From contig JAQGKN010000438.1 of NCBI GenBank assembly GCA_028290085.1, positions 1 through 6,295 on the forward strand: 6,295 bases of DNA, read 5' to 3'. Under the pieces are notes generated by a model. It had not been told where the DNA came from, searched no databases, and saw only the letters and a program-made list of their open reading frames with translations. Of the stretch, positions 1 to 4,328 are shown piece by piece. A program made the translations under genes and the position numbers. This DNA is from Hyphomicrobiales bacterium (GTDB lineage: Bacteria; Pseudomonadota; Alphaproteobacteria; Rhizobiales; Beijerinckiaceae). Position 1 is the stretch's first letter; every line of letters begins with the position of its first letter.

Positions 1-251
1 AGCCGTCCTTCCTTCAACTCACGGAAGACGATTTCGGCGGTCATGATCTTGGCGAGCGAGGCGGGTGAAACCAGCTGATCTGCGTTCTTTTCGAACAGCA
101 CCGACTTGCTTTCGGCATCCATCAAAATGGCACTGGGAGCGCTGGATTGAAACGTTTGCTGCGCTTGCGCCGAAACGACCAAGTCCTTCGCGGCCAGCAA
201 GCCTGCGAAAACCAACATGGCGATCCGCATAAGCCTGAAGGAAAAAGCCAC
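1..251 (-). CDS. D-alanyl-D-alanine carboxypeptidase, N-terminal part (3' end outside window)
   Basis: Only the first 83 codons are in the window. In the periplasm, enzymes of this family (low-molecular-weight PBP, peptidase S11) remove the terminal D-Ala from peptidoglycan pentapeptides. Seen directly: a hydrophobic signal peptide around residues 8-30 with an A-Q-A type cleavage region, then the start of the S11 fold (SAILMDAESKSVLFEKNAD), and the active-site SxxK box as SLAK at residues 65-68 within VSPASLAKIMTAE. Ser65 would be the nucleophile and Lys68 the general base. The second residues of the site (SxN, KTG) lie beyond the edge. I chose the GTG at 249-251 because GAGG sits five bases upstream; an ATG at 228-230 would shorten the signal peptide and is the alternative. 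The gene lies 113 bases downstream of rlpA in the same direction. The family call is firm, the subtype (DacA, DacC or DacF) is not. Confidence 0.88.
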   Translation of the reverse strand, partial: MAFSFRLMRIAMLVFAGLLAAKDLVVSAQAQQTFQSSAPSAILMDAESKSVLFEKNADQLVSPASLAKIMTAEIVFRELKEGR

Positions 252-338
252 GAAAGCCTCGAGTTTGACTCGTCCCGCGCAAGCGGGGCACCGCCTCTGA
301 TTTTGGCGGACTGTGCACTGGCAAAACGTCAAAAGCAA

Positions 339-357
339 CGGGGACAGACGATCCCCG
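339..357 (-). terminator. hairpin between rlpA and the carboxypeptidase gene, possible weak terminator or attenuator
   Basis: Read on the minus strand, CGGGGA and TCCCCG form a perfect 6-bp stem around a 7-base loop. The stem starts 8 bases after the rlpA stop codon and is followed by a modest T-rich stretch (TTGCTTTTG). The T run is interrupted, so termination may be partial, which would reduce but not abolish read-through into the carboxypeptidase gene. A second short hairpin (CCCGC-GCAA-GCGGG, 274-287) lies closer to the downstream start. Confidence 0.35.
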
Positions 358-364
358 CGCTTGG

Positions 365-1312
365 TCAGCGCATGCCCAGAGAGGTTGGGCGGATCGGCGG
401 CAGAGGTGGCGCAAGCGGCAGCATGGACGTGACAGGCGCAAAGCTCGTGGCATCCTCCGGCGGGCGGGCTTCGGCCACCTGGATCGGCGAGGCGACAGGC
501 GCCTGGAAAATGGAGGTGCGCGGCGCAGCCGCCACGACGGTGGTCTGCGCTTCAGGCTCGGCCTCGGGCGCCTGTGCGATCATGGTCGCCGGTGCAGCAG
601 GATTGCCATCCAGGGTGGCGGGCCGCCCATCTATTCGCAAGCTCGCCATCAGCAACTGGTCATCCGACCCAGCAAGACCGGCCTTGCCGACATATTCGAT
701 TTTCACGTCGGCTGTGCCGTAGCGCTTGAAATCAAGGGCATCGGCGACGCGGGAAGAAACGTCCATCACGCGACCGGCGTGGTAGGGGCCGCGATCGTTG
801 ACGCGCACGATCATCGAGCGGCCGTTGCGCGTATTGGTGACGCGCGCATAGCTCGGCAGCGGCCATGTCGGGTGCGCGGCTGTGACCGATCGCATGTCGT
901 AGACTTCGCCATTGGCGGTGCGGCGGCCGTGAAAAGCCGAGCCGTACCAGGACGCCTTGCCCTGCTGGGCCGTCGCAGCGGCGACCTCGCGGGGGTAATA
1001 CATGCGGCCGGCGACCGTATAGGGGCGACCGACGAGATAGCGCCCGCCGCCGCGTGGAACAGCCTCGCCGTCGGCCACCACGCGCGGGCTTGCCGCGCCG
1101 TAGACCGAAGTCGGGAAATATTCCTTGGAGGCCTGACGTCCCACAGGCTTCTGCGCACAGCCGGCGACCGCCAGCAGGCAAAGTACCGGAGTGACCGCCA
1201 CAGGGAGCCCTGCCCGCAGGCTTTTCAGCCGCGTGGCAAGTGAAAGTATGGACACAGAATCACAAAAACGCATGAGGCGGTACGCAACACCAAAATTCCA
1301 CCGGATGCGCAT
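365..1312 (-). CDS. rlpA: RlpA, septal-ring lytic transglycosylase lipoprotein
   Basis: RlpA proteins cut glycan strands that lack stem peptides, and they act at the division septum from the outer membrane. With the chosen start the protein has 315 residues. A hydrophobic segment ends in a lipobox, LAVAGC, with the lipidated Cys at residue 52. The double-psi beta-barrel domain spans about residues 117-210: GKASWYG, FHGRRTANGE (catalytic Glu136), TAAHPTWPLPSY (His147) and VRVNDRGPYHAGRVMDVS (Asp173). The block RPYTVAGRMYYPRE before it is typical of RlpA. The C-terminus is a low-complexity Ala/Pro-rich tail, and no SPOR domain is visible. I chose the ATG at 1310-1312 because GAGGG lies ten bases upstream. 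An ATG at 1271-1273 (Cys at 39) has no clear Shine-Dalgarno, and one at 1415-1417 would add 35 residues of weaker codon bias. The D,D-carboxypeptidase gene follows, so a shared role in wall remodelling is likely. Confidence 0.93.
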   Translation of the reverse strand: MRIRWNFGVAYRLMRFCDSVSILSLATRLKSLRAGLPVAVTPVLCLLAVAGCAQKPVGRQASKEYFPTSVYGAASPRVVADGEAVPRGGGRYLVGRPYTVAGRMYYPREVAAATAQQGKASWYGSAFHGRRTANGEVYDMRSVTAAHPTWPLPSYARVTNTRNGRSMIVRVNDRGPYHAGRVMDVSSRVADALDFKRYGTADVKIEYVGKAGLAGSDDQLLMASLRIDGRPATLDGNPAAPATMIAQAPEAEPEAQTTVVAAAPRTSIFQAPVASPIQVAEARPPEDATSFAPVTSMLPLAPPLPPIRPTSLGMR

Positions 1313-1526
1313 GGATCGCTGTCCCTCAAGTCTCGGCGGCGCATGTCGAGATCGCGGGATGACCATCCACGGCAATCCCCACTTTTGCGCGAGGTCGGTT
1401 AAGGAAAGGTTTTCCATCGAACCCGGTCGGGACGCAACTTTGGCCCCGAGTCGGATGGTCTGCCCCTGATTTAAAGGCAGCTAGGCCCGGCAAATGGGAC
1501 CAAATTGCGGCGAGGTGCGTTGGCGC

Positions 1527-1922
1527 TCAATTGCCGATGCGGGCCGTGCCGGTCATGCCGTCGTCGCGCTGCCACGCCAGGCGGTTCTCGCCCGTTTTGG
1601 TCAGCGTGAAGCAGAAGACCTTGCCATCATACCAGTTCGTCCATTTCTGGCAGAGCTTGTCGCCCGCAATCCACCAGCGTCCGCTATCCTTGGGCTGCAT
1701 GAATTTGCCCAATCCGACCGCGTCACCGGTGCCATCGACCCGTCCGTCCGCGCGATAATTCAGCGGGAATTCACCGCCGAGCGGCGTCGCTAGGTAGATC
1801 TGCCTGCCCGAGACGACGTGTCCCAGTTCGGGACCGGAAAGATTTTGCGAGGCAGCCATGGCGCCGCCCGACAGGGTCGAGAGGCAGGCGATGCCGAAAA
1901 GCGATCCACTAATTTTTGCCAT
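1527..1922 (-). CDS. small secreted protein of unknown function
   Basis: A 131-residue protein with a clear Sec signal peptide (hydrophobic residues 7-20, AMA cleavage site near residue 23), so it is probably periplasmic. AGGGG seven bases before the ATG supports the start. The mature part has a compact pattern: LSGPELGHVVSGRQIYLATP, then a polar strand-rich section, then GRWWIAGDKLCQKWTNWYDGKVFCF with two cysteines (91 and 104) that could form a disulfide, and WQRDDGMTGTARIG at the end. I recall similar short exported proteins with the Cys-Gln-[Lys/Arg]-Trp and DGxTGTA motifs in Hyphomicrobiales, some fused to SH3-like domains, but none with a known role. It is transcribed toward rlpA, with the rlpA start about 215 bases further on, so co-transcription is uncertain. 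It is a real gene by codon pattern, signal peptide and RBS; function unknown. Confidence 0.85.
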   Translation of the reverse strand: MAKISGSLFGIACLSTLSGGAMAASQNLSGPELGHVVSGRQIYLATPLGGEFPLNYRADGRVDGTGDAVGLGKFMQPKDSGRWWIAGDKLCQKWTNWYDGKVFCFTLTKTGENRLAWQRDDGMTGTARIGN

Positions 1923-2120
1923 GTCTGTGCCCCTGGCCTGGCGCTTCGATATTTCAGGTACGAAGCTGCGCGGGGTTCGGCTTCACGCGAGCCGACAAAT
2001 TTTGCGCGCCGGGCTGCACTCGACAACCACCACACCTTTGGGTATCAACGCCGCAGTCCCCGCGTTGTTCGGGAGACGGAGCGCGTGCAGACGCGCAGGT
2101 GTCCAGCCTCGCTCAGGTCT

Positions 2121-2210
2121 GGAAGGGTGGCCGAGGGGTTTAAGGCAGCGGTCTTGAAAACCGCCGTGGGTGAAAGCCTACCGTGGGTTCGAATCCCACC
2201 CCTTCCGCCA
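2121..2210 (+). tRNA. tRNA-Ser (anticodon TGA)
   Basis: This is a complete class II tRNA of 90 bases including an encoded CCA. The acceptor stem GGAAGGG (2121-2127) pairs with CCCTTCC (2200-2206), and G2207 is the discriminator base before CCA. The anticodon stem GCGGT/ACCGC (2148-2152, 2160-2164) closes the loop CTTGAAA, with anticodon TGA at 2155-2157, reading UCA and, by wobble, other UCN serine codons. The long variable arm (about 2165-2183) is the serine hallmark. The T arm is GTGGG-TTCGAAT-CCCAC. No intact gene begins for 1.3 kb downstream, and that stretch carries relics of mobile-type genes, so this tRNA is a candidate integration target. Confidence 0.98.
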
Positions 2211-2447
2211 ACTTGTTTGGCGAACTCCTTGTATTTGCAGCATCTACGGCTTTAACCAGCGGCGCTGTTCTTACAATTGATCTTACATTGTGTAATGAGC
2301 GCAGGGCCTCGATCGAGTGCGAAGGGGTCACCAGGCGCTCGACGAAGACGGCCGTGCAGACGCCCAGCATCGCTCCTCCTCAGGGCTAAGGACGCGGTAC
2401 GGCCTGATGACAGGATCCCTGCTTCCACGGACCATCGCCGGGGCGCA
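2211..2447. other. non-coding stretch between tRNA-Ser and the restriction-enzyme relics
   Basis: I see no supportable gene here. On the minus strand an ATG at 2368-2370 is preceded by AGGAGG four bases away and opens a frame of about 50 codons before running antisense into the tRNA. Its translation resembles nothing I know. It could be the start of a gene once linked to the HsdR relic and cut off at the tRNA, but this is not provable by eye. No second copy of the tRNA 3' end, which would mark an attachment site, is seen within the window. Confidence 0.45.
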
Positions 2448-2579
2448 TCAGGCGTCGGGCTTCGACGCCCCATCGGAATCATCTAATCCATTCTTCCTGA
2501 TGCGCTCATAAACCTCCTTGGCGATGTGCGTCTGCGCCGCGCCGCGAAACTGCTAGTCGCGCATCACCGGCTGAAAATC
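2448..2579 (-). pseudogene. relic of the extreme C-terminus of a type I restriction enzyme R subunit (HsdR)
   Basis: On the minus strand the frame reads DFQPVMRD, an in-frame TAG (2553-2555), then QFRGAAQTHIAKEVYERIRK and a short polar tail to a TGA at 2448-2450. Many HsdR proteins end in a block of the form 'xFxxxMNDxxFRxxxxxHxxKEVYExIR', and this stretch fits that pattern on both sides of the internal stop. The internal TAG and the absence of any upstream HsdR sequence in this frame make it a non-functional fragment. Homology appears to stop near 2579, where the neighbouring HsdR fragment begins on the other strand. The assignment rests on remembered family patterns in a short stretch. Confidence 0.55.
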
Positions 2580-2975
2580 TAGCGGCCAGGACCACAAGAC
2601 GATGAATGCCGTCCTCGACCAATCGGTTGAGCGCTTCAATAAACTCGAAGAAGCCGTGCAGGACGAAATCCGAGGTCAGACGACCGCCTTCATCAACCTT
2701 TATGCCTTCCTTTCGCAGATAATGCCCTATTTCGACGACGGGCTCGAGCGGTTGTATGCCTTCCTGCGCAACCTCTCGTCGAAGTTGCCGCGCCCGGGCG
2801 ATGGATCGAATTCACGCTCGACGATGACGTCGCGCTGAAATTCTTCCGGGTGCAGCATATGAACAGCGGCGCCATCGACCTGAAGGGGGGCGAAGCGGAG
2901 GCTCTCAAGGGGCCGACTGACGTGGGCACCGCCGGCGAGAAAGATGTCGCGGTCGCCCTTTCTACCTTGGTGTGA
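2573..2975 (+). pseudogene. frameshifted fragment of a type I restriction enzyme R subunit (HsdR), near C-terminal region
   Basis: HsdR is the motor and nuclease subunit of type I restriction-modification systems. The first frame (about 2587-2801) reads MNAVLDQSVERFNKL, then RGQTTAFINLYAFLSQIMPY, DDGLERLYAFLRNLSSKLPR, which matches the helical C-terminal part of HsdR. Near 2800 the homology jumps by one frame and continues as LDDDVALKFFRVQHMNSGAI, DLKGGEAEALKGPTDVGTAG, ending STLV before a TGA at 2973-2975. Intact family members continue past this point into a further helical region. The nuclease and helicase domains that should precede it are missing, as are hsdM and hsdS. This is a dead remnant of about 130 codons out of a protein of roughly 800 to 1,000. 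An ATG at 2602 opens a short frame, but it lies inside the homologous region and is not a real start. Confidence 0.75.
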
Positions 2976-3378
2976 TCGCGGCCCGCCGTTGAGCCGATGG
3001 CGTCTCACCGTCGAGGTGGAGAGCGCGATGCCGGCGTTCGCGGAACCTCTCGGCAACGAGTTCGCTATGGGCTCTGTCGACGCAAAACCCGACCGTCGGC
3101 ACGCCCGGACAAATCCGTTCCCAATGGTCCACCGCCGAGCCGACGATCATGCCGCCTGACATGGTACGCGCGAGCGCACCAGTCTCCAAGTCACCGGCTT
3201 TCGTCTTCAAAGCGGAAAGGTCGACCCGATCGGCTGGGGTAGCCCACACGACTAACGCATAGTGGGAGGTGGTATAACTCAGTTCATATGCCGGCAGTGG
3301 GGCTGCGCCTGCCCGCGGTCTTAATGCGTAGACCCCGATGTAGGAGCTTGGCAAGGCTATCCGCTGGCCGATGCGCAT
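2962..3378 (-). pseudogene. fragment of a superfamily II DEAD/DEAH-type helicase
   Basis: The open frame has 138 codons, but only its central and C-terminal part looks like a known family. PADRVDLSALKTKAGDLETG, then GGMIVGSAVDHWERICPG, VPTVGFCVDRAHSELVAERF and HLDGETPSAQRRAAI fit the start of the second RecA-like lobe of phage- and island-borne SF2 helicases, including the 'VaFcvsvaHaexvAexFr' and 'vdGxTpxxeRraai' patterns. The Walker A and DEAH motifs that belong upstream are absent, and so are the downstream motifs V and VI. Homology stops at about 2974, exactly where the opposite-strand HsdR fragment ends. The first 40 or so residues of the frame have no match I recognise. I see no convincing Shine-Dalgarno. 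It is a gene remnant, not a working helicase. Confidence 0.65.
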
Positions 3379-3456
3379 TCACGCTGGCGGCCGTCGGCGG
3401 GTGAGACTACTGCAGTTGGCCGTGCGGTACTCACGGCGGCCGAAATAATGCTCACG

Positions 3457-3488
3457 GGCGGAGCTAGCTAACGGAGTTACACCCCGCC
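3457..3488 (-). terminator. hairpin downstream of the glycosyltransferase cluster, possible terminator
   Basis: Read on the minus strand, GGCGGGG and CTCCGCC can form a 7-bp stem with one G-U pair, 44 bases after the GT25 stop codon. The loop is long (18 bases) and contains the palindrome AGCTAGCT. Only a weak T-rich stretch (ATTATTT) follows. It is in the right place to end the two-gene transcript but is not a textbook terminator. Confidence 0.25.
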
Positions 3489-3532
3489 AGGCCCCCAGCC
3501 AAAGCGAAACGTCCCGACGTCTGCAGCCGCTG

Positions 3533-4264
3533 CTAGGGCCCGACGCCCCAAATGTTGGACCGTTCGTGCTTATTTTCTGAAACAGCCAAGGGCGGGAAGC
3601 ACACGAAACCGTTGATCTGGGGAAAGGCAAGGTTCATGCGCGCGTCGATCGTTTTGTTCTCAACCACAACACCACAATCTGGAAAAGCAACCAGCTCGTT
3701 TGAAAGAGGAAGGCATATATCGATCAAGCGCCGGGCCCCCTTCGGGCTCACGCTGTACGACATAATGCCAAACGCATGCCGCAGTCGGAGAGTCACGCGT
3801 TCAACGCGCTGGGTCATAAAGTGCTCGATGTTATGCCGCAGTAACGTTTCATCGCATTGGATTTTTGCAATGCCCACGCGCTCCGGCATTTCGACCCATA
3901 AGAATGCATCGAAGTTCCAACCCCAAAGGAGGATATCCCAGTCACCATCCACTTTATCCAACAGCTCATTCGCCTTCACGACAAAATCGAAACTCAGCAC
4001 TGCGTCATCCTCGAGTATTGTCACCGTTCGGTTTCCCACGATCGCCAGTCGCCAAAGAGAGACGTGTGAATGCGCGTTCCCCAGCGCAGGATTGCTGTAA
4101 TGGAGATCTGGCAGGATCATTCCTTCCCTCGCCAGCAGATCTCTGCTGAGCTCGCTTCCAGGAACGCCCACGAGTCTACAGACGCTGAGCCCGGGCGGAC
4201 ACCGCTGGGTGAACCGCTCAAGTCTCCGCACATCTTTTTCCATGTTCAATAGAAAAGCATCCAT
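3533..4264 (-). CDS. glycosyltransferase family 25 protein
   Basis: This 243-residue protein belongs to the GT25 (LPS glycosyltransferase / COLGALT C-terminal) type, which transfers a sugar from a nucleotide donor in a metal-dependent reaction. Motifs in order: FLLNMEKDVRRLERF (residues 4-18, the family's 'INLxxRxDRxxxf' start), LGNAHSHVSLWRLAI (61-75, the 'GxxgCxxSH' block with Ala-His in place of the usual Cys-Ala), TILEDDAVL (82-90, acidic EDD for donor and metal binding), WDILLWGW (109-116), GIMSYSVSPKGARRLID (166-182), and a C-terminal GFVCFPPLAVSENKHERS. The length is normal for bacterial GT25 proteins. GGGAGG five bases before the ATG makes the start secure. There is no signal peptide or membrane segment, so it should be cytoplasmic. 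It follows the large glycosyltransferase gene by 64 bases in the same direction and is probably co-transcribed. Codons look less GC-biased than in rlpA. Donor and acceptor are unknown. Confidence 0.9.
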   Translation of the reverse strand: MDAFLLNMEKDVRRLERFTQRCPPGLSVCRLVGVPGSELSRDLLAREGMILPDLHYSNPALGNAHSHVSLWRLAIVGNRTVTILEDDAVLSFDFVVKANELLDKVDGDWDILLWGWNFDAFLWVEMPERVGIAKIQCDETLLRHNIEHFMTQRVERVTLRLRHAFGIMSYSVSPKGARRLIDICLPLSNELVAFPDCGVVVENKTIDARMNLAFPQINGFVCFPPLAVSENKHERSNIWGVGP

Positions 4265-4328
4265 GTGAGCCTCCCTGTTGAATATTCAGTTCATCCTCAG
4301 CCCGCGAGATTCGGCCTTGGCTATCATT

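Noticed and set aside
147..722. Long plus-strand frame of 191 codons
   Set aside because: It lies antisense to the carboxypeptidase start and the RlpA tail. Its low-complexity Gly/Ala/Arg translation is what GC-rich coding DNA gives on the other strand.
1977..1995. Inverted repeat TCGGCT-7-AGCCGA upstream of the small secreted protein gene
   Set aside because: It is only 6 bp, with no convincing T run on the relevant strand and no gene ending there. It is plausibly chance in GC-rich DNA; an operator role cannot be supported.
2140..2370. Minus-strand frame of 76 codons ending GVGFEPTVGFHPRRFSRPLP, with AGGAGG before its ATG
   Set aside because: The C-terminal part is the antisense translation of tRNA-Ser, a well-known false-protein tail. 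The first 50 codons match nothing recognisable, so it is not called as a gene despite the RBS-like sequence.
2602..2838. Plus-strand frame of 78 codons as an independent small gene
   Set aside because: It is an internal piece of HsdR. The homology crosses into another frame near 2800, so it is part of a pseudogene.
3379..3630. Minus-strand frame of 83 codons overlapping the end of the GT25 gene
   Set aside because: Its first third reads GT25 codons in the wrong frame, and the rest has no family pattern. The stretch is better described as the non-coding region after the cluster.
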